Positions 44,909-55,305 are shown, counted from the stretch's first letter. The stretch: 64,000 nucleotides of DNA from Ascarosepion bandense (GCA_037127315.1 JBBBDQ010000230.1:1177501-1241500); one strand, 5' to 3'. Notes: generated from the letters alone by a model not told the origin. Translations and numbers: made by a program.

Positions 44909-44912
<4 letters not shown>
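44800..44912 (-). mobile_element. LINE-C 3' end
   Basis: The minus strand encodes SNKRQSQAQVHDRLRPEGTR followed by HMKKN, the LINE-C carboxy-terminus. It is 5'-truncated by a TA array at 44912-44941. Confidence 0.7.
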
Positions 44913-44941
<29 letters not shown>

Positions 44942-44947
<6 letters not shown>

Positions 44948-45228
44948 AGTGTTAAATTGTTATGGTGTTTAGTACCAAAATTGCTGTTTTTTTTTTCAAT
45001 AATTTACTGGTGAGAAAGCATTTTATGCAAGTAGATTTTTGTCATAATAATATCACAGAAAGAGCGTTAATAGAATTAGGTTATAGAAAACAAATGACAC
45101 AGAAAACATAACAATACCTATACGAAACTTCGAAGTCGACATGACTGTATTAACAATGCCCAACTGAGTGATAGGTTTCTCCACATTTTATGTACATGGA
45201 GGAAAAGTATGACAAATTATAAAAACAA
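44942..45228. other. no recognisable feature
   Basis: AT-rich spacer. Confidence 0.4.
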
Positions 45229-45229
45229 A

Positions 45230-45533
45230 CTTAAATCTTAAAAATCGGCATCTAACACAATCAAATATAAAAATCTTCCTTACAACAAGTAAAATAAAAA
45301 AAATCTTAAATCTTAAAAATGGCAACTAACGCAATCAAATATAAAAATCTTCCTTACAACAAGTAAAATAATAAAAAAAAATTTAAATCTTAAAAATGGC
45401 AACAAACACAATCAAATATAAAAATCTTCCTTACAACAAGTAAAATAATAAAAAAATCTTAAATCTTAAAAAATGGCATCTAACACAATTAACTATAAAA
45501 ATCTTCCTTACAAGTGAAATAATAAAAAAATTC
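45230..45533. repeat. minisatellite, about 75-bp unit, four copies
   Basis: Copies start near 45230, 45304, 45381 and 45458 with cttaaatcttaaaaatggca, followed by a shared ataaaaatcttccttacaa. The middle copies are very similar, suggesting recent expansion. Confidence 0.92.
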
Positions 45534-45822
45534 TGTCGACTTCTTATCAATCAATTCTTATTCAAATATAATGAAAAAATAATAATTTTGATTAGTAATT
45601 AGATTAACCCTAAACAGAAATAAAGGAGTCGACCGAAGTTGGGATCATTGAGCTGCATTAGATGGACTTCGCAGGGGCTACATACGGTTTTGAATTCAGA
45701 GATTTTCTTCTCCTAGACAGGTTGTCACCTAAGTCTGTCATGCTATGTACCCATAAATAAATTAGGGTGAGAAGAGTTGGATTCATACCTTTCCCGAGGG
45801 CATTAGCCCGTAACTGAATGCA

Positions 45823-45854
<32 letters not shown>

Positions 45855-45984
45855 ATGCCCCAGAAAATTTTAGAAATATTTATAAAACAATAATTATAAC
45901 CTACAGAATTTTGTTGTTCATAATGAAGTGTCCGTTTTATCATTTACTTACTCAATAAAATTCTTATATATATATATATATATA

Positions 45985-46108
45985 CACGAGAAAAAATCGC
46001 AAGATCGCCAAGACCTACCGCGGATTCGCACAACGGCTCGTCAGTTGTGCGACGAGCCGTTGTGCGAAACCGCGGTAGGTCTTAGAGATCTTGCGATTTT
46101 TTCTCGTG
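45985..46108. repeat. 124-bp palindrome containing a hammerhead relic
   Basis: Arms of 58 bp (45985-46042 and 46051-46108) around agttgtgc differ at only a few positions. On the minus strand, 46053-46004 contains stem I (gtcgc, bulged a, caa pairing with ttggcgat), CTGACGA, a gc/gc stem II, GAAT, cc-gcggta-gg and tc. Every hammerhead element is present except A15.1, which is T in this arm. The right arm has GAAACC. A TA array (45966-45984) follows on the minus strand. Confidence 0.65.
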
Positions 46109-46386
46109 TGTTTTTGCTCTGCGTAAATGCCTCTTAGTTAATCCTTTTTGGTTAGTTTAGTATCGAGCACTTTTCTTTCTTTGTGGTTTATCCGTTTGAG
46201 GGTTTTTTTCTTTGCTGTGAAGTACTGTATGCATTGTCGGTGCTCCGCAGTTTTCTTTTTTTCCCCTCGTTGTCCAAAGCTGTATAGCCGAGGACGATAA
46301 CGGAGTTAGATTCTGCCGGTTATTCGTGGTTCTTAAAAATTACTTGTGTAACATTTTAAGATTAGAATACGTACGGAATCGATTTT

Positions 46387-46436
<50 letters not shown>
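46109..46436 (+). mobile_element. repeat body homologous to 17990-18300
   Basis: Conserved blocks in order include ttttgctct, ttagt..gcactttt, tttttttctttgctg, ccgcagttttc, ccgaggacgataacgg and agttag. The body is followed by (ATT)n and (TA)n (46386-46436). It is not coding. Confidence 0.5.
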
Positions 46437-46440
<4 letters not shown>

Positions 46441-46500
46441 AAACAAGAGAGAAACTATATTTTCTTCGCCTACGCGTTTCATCCTGTGATGGACTTTATC
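46437..46500 (-). repeat. hammerhead-like motif 5' of (TA)n
   Basis: The minus strand reads ccttgataa, gtcc-loop-ggat, gaaa, then cgc-gtag-gcg. Core positions C3 and G8 are changed and U16.1/H17 are lost, so it is a relic. Confidence 0.4.
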
Positions 46501-46552
46501 AAGGCAAAAAAGACGAAATGAATTTTATCTTAAATAAGGTATCTCTAGACAG

Positions 46553-46858
46553 GGATGTGCGTTGTGGTGCATTGGATATCGGCTCGGAATGAGAAATCGG
46601 GGAACCGAGTTCGAATTCCAATTGAATTCATTGCATTCACTTATGCGCAAATACCCTTGGGAAAGGTTTAATCCATCTCTTCCCTCCAGTTATGGGTTAA
46701 ATAACAGGACAGATTGGGTTCTATAGCCTTGGCTGGCAACCAGTCTACCGCAGAAAGCGATGGCAACCTACTGCCGAATAATCTTCAGCCCAGTCAGTCA
46801 TGCCTCTTTCGAGACATGATCGCCCAAGCGTGTTTCACGTATGGCACTTACCTGACTG
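46553..46858 (+). mobile_element. SINE S
   Basis: Head ttgtggtgcattggatatcg, B box gagttcgaattcc and tail gagacatgatcgccc are present. The flanking atctctaga at 46541 and 46859 is a likely target duplication. Confidence 0.92.
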
Positions 46859-46859
46859 A

Positions 46860-47043
46860 TCTCTAGATAAAACACTGTATAACACAGACAAAATATTTGA
46901 TGAAGTGAATTGCATCATAGTTTCCATTTTTCTCACAGCCGGTGCCCAACTGACTTGTTGTATTTTGCAGTCTAAAAATTAAAAAAACAACAAATTATAA
47001 AACGGCGTCAATTTACACATCACACACCTGCGCTACGTTATTT

Positions 47044-47050
<7 letters not shown>
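46860..47050. other. no recognisable feature
   Basis: Short spacer ahead of a TA/GT array. Confidence 0.4.

Positions 47051-47115
<65 letters not shown>
47045..47115. repeat. (TA)n(GT)n array
   Basis: A TA run passes into a (GT)n run of about 55 bp. Confidence 0.95.
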
Positions 47116-47117
<2 letters not shown>

Positions 47118-47750
47118 CGTACAGTGGATGTTGGGCGACGTAGAGTTAGCAGTTATATGCCCAGTGCATTGGACATAGAGCAACCTTTAAGCGATTAATC
47201 ACAAAGATCAGTGTTCAGTGGTTTGGCTTTCCTCCACTTCATGGATGTCCCGTTTTATGGCACACTGCCAGACTGTGAATGAGTCTTGCAATTATCGAAC
47301 TGAAACCCTGTTGTGGATTGCCGGTTAACAAGATAGTCATGCCGACAGTCCGCCATCGTGTTCGAGCTTCTTGATATCCCTGTTGAAAGGTTTGACGAAT
47401 GATGGCGTTTAGCGCATATTGAAATGGTCGCATGCTGGAGAGTTACAGTTATATCATTTTGTTTCTCCTTGACTCGAAAAATAGATAAAATAAATAAATA
47501 TCTTTGTGCAACGATATCTGTGTCATTTGCACGCCTGAATGTATTGGGTTGTCCAAATGATATCGTTCGCTTATCAAAAAGAATATTTACTTCATAAATC
47601 GAACGAGCTTTTTTGAGAACCTAATAAAAAATTCGAACAAATATAACATTCATTAAATGGAATATAATTTATGAGTGAGTAACTTTTTTGTTAGGTCAAG
47701 CGTATCTTAGTAGTAGAAAACACAAAATAGCTGTTTTCTTTGGTGAAATT
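47116..47750. other. unassigned; possible mariner end at 47543
   Basis: The minus strand has a 64-codon frame (47433-47239) with no recognised family. attgggttgtccaaa followed by tcgttcg near 47545 resembles a mariner terminal repeat, but no partner or transposase was found. Confidence 0.3.
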
Positions 47751-47751
47751 A

Positions 47752-48043
47752 CAGTCAGCCAATTAAGTACCATACGTGTTACACGCATGTCTCAAAAGAG
47801 AGATGACTGACTGAGCAGAGAAAGATTTTTTTATATATAGGTTGTCTTTAGTTTCTACGGTAGACTGGTTGCCATTCAAGGCTCTATAATCCGATCTGTC
47901 GTGCTATTTAACCCATAGCTGGAAGGAGAAACGGATTTATAACGTTCACAAGGGTATTTGCACGTAATGTGAATGCAACGAATTCGACCTGGAATTCGAA
48001 CTCGGCTCTCAGATTTCTCGCTCCGGTGGAACACAACGCACAT
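47752..48043 (-). mobile_element. SINE S, minus, first of a tandem series
   Basis: The inverse of the SINE runs from cagccaattaagtaccat to the head at cacaacgcac. It abuts the next copy without spacer. Confidence 0.88.
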
Positions 48044-48338
48044 TAGTCGGTTAACTGCCATAGGTGATACACGCTTAAGCGATCATGTATCTAAAAAACA
48101 TAACTGACTGGGCAGAATATTTTCCTGCAGTAGGTTGCCATTATTTTCTAAGATAGACTTGGTTGTTAACCAAGGCTGTAGAACCGAAAGGTCCTGTTTT
48201 TTTTTAACCCGTAGCAGGAGGGAATAGACGGATTAATCCCTTTCCCAAGTATATTCGGTTGGAAGTGAATGCAACGAACTCAATTCGGCTCTCTCAGATT
48301 TCTCGTTCCGAGCGCTATCCACTGAACAACAACGTACG
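48044..48338 (-). mobile_element. SINE S, minus, second of the series
   Basis: It runs from gttaactgccataggtgat to gctatccactgaacaacaac. The B-box region is shortened by deletion. Confidence 0.85.
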
Positions 48339-48442
48339 TAGTGACTCAAAACAAGACGCATATTGAGGTCAACTCTCTTTATTTCCGATTTTTTTTCTAC
48401 TCACAGTCGTATAATAAATAACCCATGTAAATCTTCAACAAA

Positions 48443-48989
48443 TCAGTCAGTTAAGTGCCAGACATGATACACGCTTTGAGCGATCATGTCTGGAAAGAGA
48501 CATGACTGACTGGGCAGAAGATTATCCCGCAGTAGGTTGCCGTTGTTTTCCGTATTTACGAGCCTTCCCACGCAAGGCCAGATGTGACACATGGTCATAT
48601 TATAGTGGGTATTCCCGGCCTTATAGCCTGGCCAAAAAATGTCTGTCTATTTTTCCCCAGTCGTGGTTCTACCCTTCGGCGGAACCACGACTGGTTTTGT
48701 GCTCTTTGCTCGGAAGCAGAGAGCGCCCTCTACCCGAAGGCAGAGATCTGACAGTGTCATAGAGCAGTCAGGCGAATTACCGTTGTTTTCTGCGGTTAAA
48801 CTAATTGCCGACCAATGCTATAGAACCCAGTCTGTCCTATTATTTGACCCATAACTGGAAGGAAGAGACGGATTAATACCTTTCCCAAGGGTATTTGTGC
48901 GCAAGTGAATGCAATGAATTCAAATGGAATTCGAACTCGGATCCCCGATTTGTCGTTCCGAGTCGATATCCACTGAACCACAACGAACA
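48443..48989 (-). mobile_element. SINE S, minus, split by a structured insert
   Basis: SINE sequence runs 48443-48550 and resumes at 48780 to the head at 48989 (gatatccactgaaccacaac). The SINE word ccgttgttttc is present on both sides (48540-48550 and 48780-48790), so it is a target duplication of the insert. Confidence 0.88.
48551..48779. other. 229-bp GC-rich structured insert with target duplication
   Basis: The insert is GC-richer than its surroundings and rich in hairpins. A perfect 13-bp stem ccagtcgtggttc/gaaccacgactgg is at 48657-48694. A gctctttgct/agcagagagc stem is at about 48704-48727, and ggcc...ggcc pairs at about 48618-48632. The 11-bp target duplication suggests retroposition of a folded RNA. 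I could not match it to U snRNA, 5S, 7SL or RNase P from memory. Confidence 0.55.
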
Positions 48990-49017
48990 TCTACAACAAC
49001 AGTCCTCCAAGATAAGG

Positions 49018-49250
49018 AAAAATATGCTGTGCCCTTTTAAAACGTAAGCGCTGTTCAGTTTGGTTTAACTTTTTACCTTGTCCAATCGATTTTTGTCCCT
49101 GTTCAGCCATTCACCCACACAGGCTTGATTTCTCACTGGTTTCCCTCTTTTTATTGTCTTTATCACGTCCATCATTTTTAAATACTCGGGATTCTCTTTT
49201 GTTATGCGTTTCCCAAATTTCAAAAGTTTATTTTTTATTGTAAGTTATAT
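49018..49250 (-). mobile_element. decayed LINE-C 3' end
   Basis: tgctgtgcccttttaaaacg followed by taagcgc is the inverse of the RLRPEGTRH-coding end. Upstream on the minus strand the similarity fades. Confidence 0.45.
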
Positions 49251-49479
49251 ATGTTTGCTGTTCGTATTTTTCTGAACAATGCTGTTCATAATATCCTTAG
49301 TTATTCATCGGTACGAACTACACCTCTGTTAATTCCCTTCAATATTATTTTTTAAAATTTTTCCTAGCAAAGCAGTAAATCCACTGAAACACAAAGTGCT
49401 ACAAGTTGTGGAAGAACTAAAAAACAGAAACATTAATAAAAATCGAAAACACAAAGAAGAGCGATCAGGAGGACATTAG

Positions 49480-49891
49480 ATAGCGATTGACACTGCATTT
49501 AAAGTTTGACGATTAAGGTTGACTGGAAAGCTAAAAGTGAATTCCACGGGCAATAATCGCCTAAGAAAAAAATTGCTAGCATAGAACTTACGTTTACATA
49601 TATCCAGGTCAGATGTAAACTAATGAGATCACGACGCCAGTCTAGTTTTACGCTTAAATTCATAAATTGTCGATACCATAGCAAAGAGCTCATCCGAACA
49701 ATCACCATTAAAATATTTAAAGAAAATACAGAGGAAAAAACTTTACAATGGTAAGAAAGTGACTGAAGACTAGACGACAGGTCAGGATTAATAATATTGC
49801 TGATTCTGCTTTGGATTTTAGAAAGAATCTTTAAATATATAGCAGGAATACTGGACCATAAATAGTTGCAATATAATAAGCATGGACGAAT

Positions 49892-49893
<2 letters not shown>
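49480..49893 (-). mobile_element. LINE-A RT C-terminal region
   Basis: The minus strand encodes IRPCLLYCNYLW, SSIPAIYLKILSKIQSRISN, IINPDLSSSLQSLSYH, FKYFNGDCSDELFAMV and FYASNFFLRRLLPVEF in shifting frames. Its 5' end abuts the TA array at 49893. Confidence 0.7.
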
Positions 49894-49951
<58 letters not shown>

Positions 49952-50157
49952 AATTGTGTGTATTTTGGCAGCATTTTTTCATTAATGCAGGTTTCATTGA
50001 ATAATATAGACAAGTTTTGTCTATTAATTTTGTGTAGGATCCGTTCATACCGTCTGATATACTTGATGGTGATGTCGTTGAAAGACAACAAAAAATCACA
50101 GTATTTGTTGAATTTTTTATCGGGTCTAAGCTTTCGGCTCACATAAGCCATTATCAA
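49893..50157 (-). pseudogene. PLE N-terminal fragment, second copy
   Basis: From the start codon near 50151, the minus strand gives MAYVSRKLRPDKKFNKYCDF, LLSFNDITIKYIRRYERILH, KINRQNLSILFNETCINEK and MLPKYTQFK, then a TA array (49893-49948). It is homologous throughout to 4836-5038 and stops at the same place. ER-LxK-N and LPKYTxF fit the N-terminal domain of Penelope-like polymerases. Confidence 0.55.
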
Positions 50158-50206
50158 AGAGTAAATGTTAACACTATGTTTACTATGTGTTAATATTTAT
50201 TCTTTG

Positions 50207-50239
<33 letters not shown>

Positions 50240-50299
50240 TATTCGTTAAACAGAACTAGAAAACAGAAACATTAATAATGATCGAAAACATAATGACAA

Positions 50300-50456
50300 T
50301 ATAGACGCTAAAAGTCTGCCTTCTTCTACCGAAAGCCTATAGCGCAATTCGGTCTGGTTTCAATCCTGGGTTAAAATCAATCGGAGTCTAGCCGTACTGA
50401 TGAGCTGTGATAAAGCGTAACAAATATGTCTGCGGATGACTATATATATATATATA
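50300..50456 (+). mobile_element. retrozyme-like body plus ribozyme and (TA)n
   Basis: aaaagtctgccttcttctac and cgaaagcctatagc match the minus strand of 11965-12005 (agtctgcctacttccacc, gaacgcccatagcc). The body is followed by the ribozyme and a TA array (50440-50456). It is a single, 5'-truncated unit. Confidence 0.55.
50392..50435 (+). ncRNA. hammerhead ribozyme with one core change
   Basis: ccgta (50392-50396) pairs with tgcgg (50431-50435) as stem I with one G-U pair. CTGATGA is at 50397-50403, stem II is gc/gc, the next core block is GTAA (50417-50420; consensus GAAA), stem III is aca-aata-tgt, and C17 is 50430. The predicted cleavage site is 50430/50431. The A13-to-U change probably abolishes activity. 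tgcggatgac and a TA array follow, as in the retrozyme-like unit at 11921-12180. Confidence 0.65.
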
Positions 50457-50650
50457 AGATAGATTCTGTAGAGAAAAATTATCTTGCACGACACAGTGAA
50501 CCGATTTTCATAACAGTTGACCTTGCAATTGATTAGAAATACTCTTGCTACTTCATATCAGCCACAAATGTTAGCTGGAGAATTCACAAGAGAAGTCATG
50601 TTATGGTTAGTATCAACCCTGCAGATATTATGCAGGAAATCATCTTTCAG
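50457..50650 (-). mobile_element. LINE-A fragment
   Basis: The plus strand phrases cacgacacagtgaaccgatt and taacagttgacc match the inverse of the LINE-A SKST-SLCRA-coding region (compare 57475-57500). It is short and lacks both ends. Confidence 0.5.
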
Positions 50651-50858
50651 ATGATTAATCGGTGGTAGTTTTGTTTTGGAGGCGATGGAATTATTAATTA
50701 TTAATCATTTGACCAAGTTAACAACTGACTGAACGTCGTTTATGAGACCCTTTGCCAATTTTACCTTATCGAACTGATCATACTTACTATATGTATCTTG
50801 CATTTGCCGCCATTTTGCAGATTCGGTTTTAGATAGATGTCCAGTATGGTTTTCTCTA

Positions 50859-51164
50859 CGTGCGTTGTGGCGCGGTGAATATCGGCTCGGAACGAGAAAT
50901 CAGGGAGCCGAGTTCGAATTCCAGCTGTATTTTCTTGCATTCAGTTATACGCAAATACTTATGGGAAAGGTATTAATCCGTCTCTTCCCTCCAGTTATGG
51001 GTTAAAAAACAGGAGATTTTGAATTCTATAGCCTTTGTTGGCTACCAGTCTACCGCGAAATGTAATGGTAACCTAGTGTAGAAAAATCTTCTGCCCTGTC
51101 AGTCATGTCTCAAAAGGGACATGATCGCCCAAGTGTGTATCACTTATGGCACATAACTGACTGA
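50859..51164 (+). mobile_element. SINE S
   Basis: Head gtgcgttgtggcgcggtgaa, B box gagttcgaattcc and tail gggacatgatcgccc are present. It ends ataactgactga. Confidence 0.9.
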
Positions 51165-51239
51165 ATATTTTGCTTGTTTCTAGAATTCGTTAGTCCTATG
51201 GATCTTCGAATATTTTGTCACAATTTAAGTTTTTTAAGT

Positions 51240-51776
51240 TTTTCTTCTATGTGCCTTGTTCTTTCAGGACGTAGGCGATCATTGCTTTTCACGTTTCCCT
51301 ACCCCTGGTGGCCCTTAGCACACTTTATCCTGTAATATCACGCAACTCTTGTTCCATCGCCCACCTGCTCAAGACCTTCAAATATGTTATTCACTGTTTT
51401 CCCTGTCACTTTTTCCCTGTATCTTGCCTGTTAGAATCAGGTTCTCTAAGCCCTCCTTTCTGATTGCATGTCCCAGGAACTTTAGCTGTCTCTTCCTGCT
51501 GATCAGTATTAATTTCCTTTTTGTTTCCCTCATTTCCAAAACCTCATTATTGTTCACGATTTATGATATCTGTAGCATCCTTCTGTAGGACTACATTTCA
51601 GTTGCGTCAAGTCTTTCCTAGATTTTTGATTGCATTGTCCAGCATTCACTCCCCTATTGAAGAACAGACATCACATAGCAATCCAGTACTATTTTTATTT
51701 GTTTCTAGCAAAATCTTCCTGTCTCTTATTACTCTAGTTATGGGTTTTGCACTAGCTGAGATAAAATTTTATTTTT
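51240..51776 (-). pseudogene. LINE-C RT C-terminal region
   Basis: On the minus strand, SNKRQEDFARNK, QCNQKSRKDLTQLKC, then RDSQSSWDMQSERRA-like sequence and NVKSNDRLRPERTRHIEE give the LINE-C order up to its C-terminus. Its 5' boundary (51776) is the 3' end of a LINE-A in the same orientation. Confidence 0.65.
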
Positions 51777-51778
51777 AA

Positions 51779-52048
51779 TAATCATTTCACCCCAAGCAAG
51801 GCTGAACCATCACTCATGAGCAGGAAATTACAGTGAGAGAAAAAAGGTACGGGGGAGGTCGAAAAAAGGAGAACTGAAGGAAGCGAATCAAGAAGATAGG
51901 AGGTGACAATTGATGTGGCAATTCAAACCTAAGAACATCACGGAAGAGAGTTTCACGAACATTAAACGCGAGAAAAGAAACTGAGAGAGTAGAAGAAGGG
52001 GCTACAGTCAACTATTTTGACGATAAAAGAGTGGGGCCTTGATGCCAA
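51779..52048 (-). mobile_element. LINE-A 3' fragment
   Basis: aatcatttcaccccaagcaa followed by ggctgaacc is the inverse of the LINE-A 3' end. Upstream on the minus strand PSSTLSVSFLAFNVRETL is the SFFSRTS-WNSL block. A SINE abuts it at 52051. Confidence 0.7.
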
Positions 52049-52050
52049 TC

Positions 52051-52342
52051 TAGTCAGTCAGTTAAGCGCCATATATGATACACGCTTAAGCGATCATGTC
52101 CAAAAAGAGACATGACTGACCCGGCAGAAAATTTTCCCGCAATAGTTTGCTAATATTTTCTGCAGCAGACTGGCTGCCAACCAAAGCTATAAAACCAATC
52201 TGTCCTGCTATTTAATCTATAGCTGAAGAGAGAAGAGACGGATTCATCCCTTTCCCAATGGTATTTGTCCATATGTGAATGCAATGATTTCAACTGGAAT
52301 TCGAACTCAGCTCTCCGATTTCTCGTTCCGAGCTATTATCCA
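52051..52342 (-). mobile_element. SINE S, minus, head truncated
   Basis: It runs from cagttaagcgccatatatga through ctgccaaccaaagctataaa to ccgatttctcgttccgagct. The A-box end is lost at about 52342. Confidence 0.85.
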
Positions 52343-52494
52343 TATATGTCTCACAAAGCACATCCAAGTAGCACGGCTAAATACATGTGGCCAGGAAACC
52401 AAGGGAAAAAGATCGTCAGAGCAGTAGGCATGAAAGTACATGTAGTAAACACAGACCGAAGCCACATCATGTCCGTGAGAAATTGGCTGAAGGT

Positions 52495-52570
52495 GAACTG
52501 CTAAGTCAGGATCGATTACATTGCAGATCCATGCTTGGATTTTGCTGAGAACCTAAAGCTAATGTTAAGG
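52495..52570 (-). mobile_element. short LINE-A fragment
   Basis: aggatcgattacattgcaga followed by tccatgcttgga is the inverse of the LINE-A CNVIDPDL-coding region. Confidence 0.4.
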
Positions 52571-52714
52571 TTACTTAAATGGCTGTCTGTTTGTCTCTTG
52601 CTCTGACACTTGTTTTATATTTTTTAGCGTTTTCCTCTTACATGAAGCAGTAAAGCCACTAAGACAAAAAGAGTTACATCGTCTAAACTGATTAGATCTC
52701 GACATCGCTCCAGT

Positions 52715-53038
52715 TTTCCTTGATGTGCCGTGTCGCATCAAAACTTGAGCAATCATAGCCCACCACATCTTTCTGTCCCGTGTAACTGGTTTGTCTTGCT
52801 TTTCTGGCAGTCATTTGCTTAATTCTGTGAATATAAATTTATATGGTATTATTGTAGAGAAGATTGTCACTTAAATGGGTAGACTTCGAAATATATATAT
52901 ATATAGATATATATTTATATTGATAGGTTGATTGATTACTTAGTTGCTGGTCATAATAATATTAAACCAGTGCACATTTGTATTAAAAAATGTTCGATAC
53001 AATTATATTGTAGAACTTCTGAATATTTTTCATTTGTA
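52715..53038 (-). repeat. LINE-C end plus flank, duplicated at 54948-55261
   Basis: 52734-53038 and 54948-55261 match at well over 90 percent by eye, from gcatcaa-acttgagcaatc to gaatatt-ttcatttgta. The left part is a LINE-C 3' end (gtgccgtgtcgcatca). Differences are point changes and TA/TTGA array length. The copies are 2214 bp apart in direct orientation. Confidence 0.85.
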
Positions 53039-53175
53039 AACGAGTTATTACGCGACCTAGGCTTCTACCATGAATGGTGTCTTCAGGCGATTTGCAATAT
53101 CGTAGTTAATGGAAATCACCTGAAAACACTATTTATGGTAGAAACCTAGGTGGCGTAATAACTCGTTTACAAATG
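53031..53175. repeat. 63-bp-arm palindrome with hammerhead-like halves
   Basis: Arms 53031-53093 and 53113-53175 are inverse copies with few mismatches. The minus strand of the left arm reads cctgaaga, acc-loop-ggt, gaag, cc-ta-gg, tc and gcg. The right arm has gaaac and then ctaggtggcg. Together they suggest a hammerhead of consensus GAAACC-TA-GGTC. The palindrome begins exactly where the duplicate at 55261 switches to a (CA)n(TA)n array. Confidence 0.6.
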
Positions 53176-53199
53176 GTATATATATATAAATAGTTTCTC

Positions 53200-53805
53200 C
53201 CCCCGCCACCAAAGCAAAGCGCTACTGCCACTGATGCTCAGGGGAGTATAAAAGAGAGTAAAAGTTTAAGTTGGGGGAGAGTGAAGAGAAAGACGAACCA
53301 GTTACAGAAGATGTCAGAGAAAAAGCAACAGAAGGATGGGAACACAGGTGTGAAGACAATTGTGAAGAAAAAGAGAAAGTAAAAGAGCAAGATATACGGG
53401 ATGATGTAGGAAATATTAGCGTCAAGTATATAATAGACGGAAATTGACATCGCATTTAAATTCCTGGAGTTTGTAGCCGTCCGAAAAGTAAAGATGCGGA
53501 AGGGTGTTGCACAGGCTGGAAGTGCGAGAAAAGAAACTATTGGAGTGGTATTGTCGGCTGCATTTGGTTGCTCTAACAGTAAATGGGTGGCACCTTGTTG
53601 CCAGTCTGGTTGCACGAGTTAATTCTTGAGGATGGGGTACCAGTGACCTAAGTTCTTCGGAGCAGAAGCCACATCCCGCCGGTGAGAAAATGGCTGGAGT
53701 CGAGCTGCTAGGTCGGGAACGATGGTCCTTTGGAGTCTGTCGAAAACACTGAGATGAACAGCAGAGGCGCCTGACCAAATAGGACAACAGCATTGTATGC
53801 ATTGT
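53200..53805 (-). pseudogene. LINE-A, one of the longer copies
   Basis: A 126-codon minus-strand frame (53802-53422) contains SPAGCGFCSEELRSLVPHPQ, ELTRATRLATRCHPFTVRAT, KCSRQYHSNSFFSRTSSL and YKLQEFKCDVNFRL. The 3' end is altered (gcgctttgctttggtggcgg). The frame carries an internal deletion before the FCSEEL block. Confidence 0.75.
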
Positions 53806-53813
53806 AAATATAT

Positions 53814-54090
53814 TCTTTTATGTGTCCTGTCCTTTCAGGAGGTAGGCGATCATGGCTTTCCACATCTCTTTATCCCTGGTGGCTCCTGGCATTCTTTCTC
53901 TTGTTACACCAGGCAACCCTCGTTCAGTCATTCACCTAATCAGAACCTTCAAATATATCATCCACTGCTTTCTCCTGTCTCTTTTTATCTCTATCTGTCC
54001 TGTTAGTTTCAGTTTCTCCAAGCTCTTCATCTTCATTGCATGTCACAGGAACTTTAGCTGTTTCTTCCTGATGTCGGACTGTATTTACAT
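53814..54090 (-). mobile_element. LINE-C 3' region
   Basis: The plus strand phrases gtcctttcaggaggtaggcg followed by atcatgg are the inverse of the DRLRPPERTG-coding end. Upstream on the minus strand, KLKFL-like and EELGETETNRTDR-like blocks are present. It is 5'-truncated. Confidence 0.65.
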
Positions 54091-54188
54091 AATAATGTCC
54101 AGAAAAGTAAACACTTGAACGAACATAATATAAATTGAATAAAAAGTTAATCATAGTACGTTGTCAGTTGTCTTTAATTAATTAAACA

Positions 54189-54530
<342 letters not shown>

Positions 54531-54532
<2 letters not shown>

Positions 54533-54945
54533 GTCTTGCCCTTCGTATCCGGGGATGCTTGTCTATCAAAGCGGCTAGCTAAGTTCTCTTGCAGACACCT
54601 GCTCAGGCACATTTGTGCTTGTTCAATAGCCACAGAGGTCGCCTGTGGCTTATACTCCAACTAGGCCGAGGCAACCGTAGTTAAAGTTTTTGAGAGAGAG
54701 ATAACATGTCATCAAGCGTGATCATCTGTCTTAATAATACTGGCATGGTCAAACCCTCGGTCACAATGACATCTGACTTCGTGCTAGCACTACCATCTAC
54801 GGTCCCCAAAAGGTTCCTTTGATCCAGTTTCACTCAAACGACTTTGGTCATCCAGTGGTATAGTTTTCAGGCACTTTTCAAAGTTCCCGCATGCTGATTG
54901 CCTCCTCCAAACCTTTAACACTAATAATTCACCTTTCTATCACAC
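54531..54945. other. no recognisable feature
   Basis: Less AT-rich DNA without a conserved frame. Confidence 0.35.
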
Positions 54946-55260
54946 ACGCATCAAGACTTGAGCAATCATAGCCCACCACATCTTTCTGTCCCATGTAACT
55001 TGTTTGTCTTGCTTTTCTGGCAGTCATTTGCTTAATTCTGTGAATATAAATTTATATGGTATTATTGTAGAGAAGATTGTCACTTAAATGGGTAGACTTC
55101 GAAATATATATATATATATATTTATTTATTTATATTGATAGGTTGATTGATTGATTGATTACTTAGTTTCTGGTCATAATAATATTAAACCAGTGCACAT
55201 TTGTATTAAAAAGGGTTCGATACAATTATATTGTAGAACTTCTGAATATTGTTCATTTGT

Positions 55261-55261
<1 letters not shown>

Positions 55262-55291
<30 letters not shown>

Positions 55292-55305
55292 TGCGTGCGC
55301 ACACC

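Noticed and set aside
47239..47433. 64-codon minus-strand frame as a host gene
   Set aside because: It has no recognised motif, no splice context and no conservation evidence.
53852..54118. Plus-strand frame with hydrophobic Ser/Phe/Leu composition
   Set aside because: It is the antisense of a LINE-C C-terminal region. The same applies to the frames at 51349-51588.
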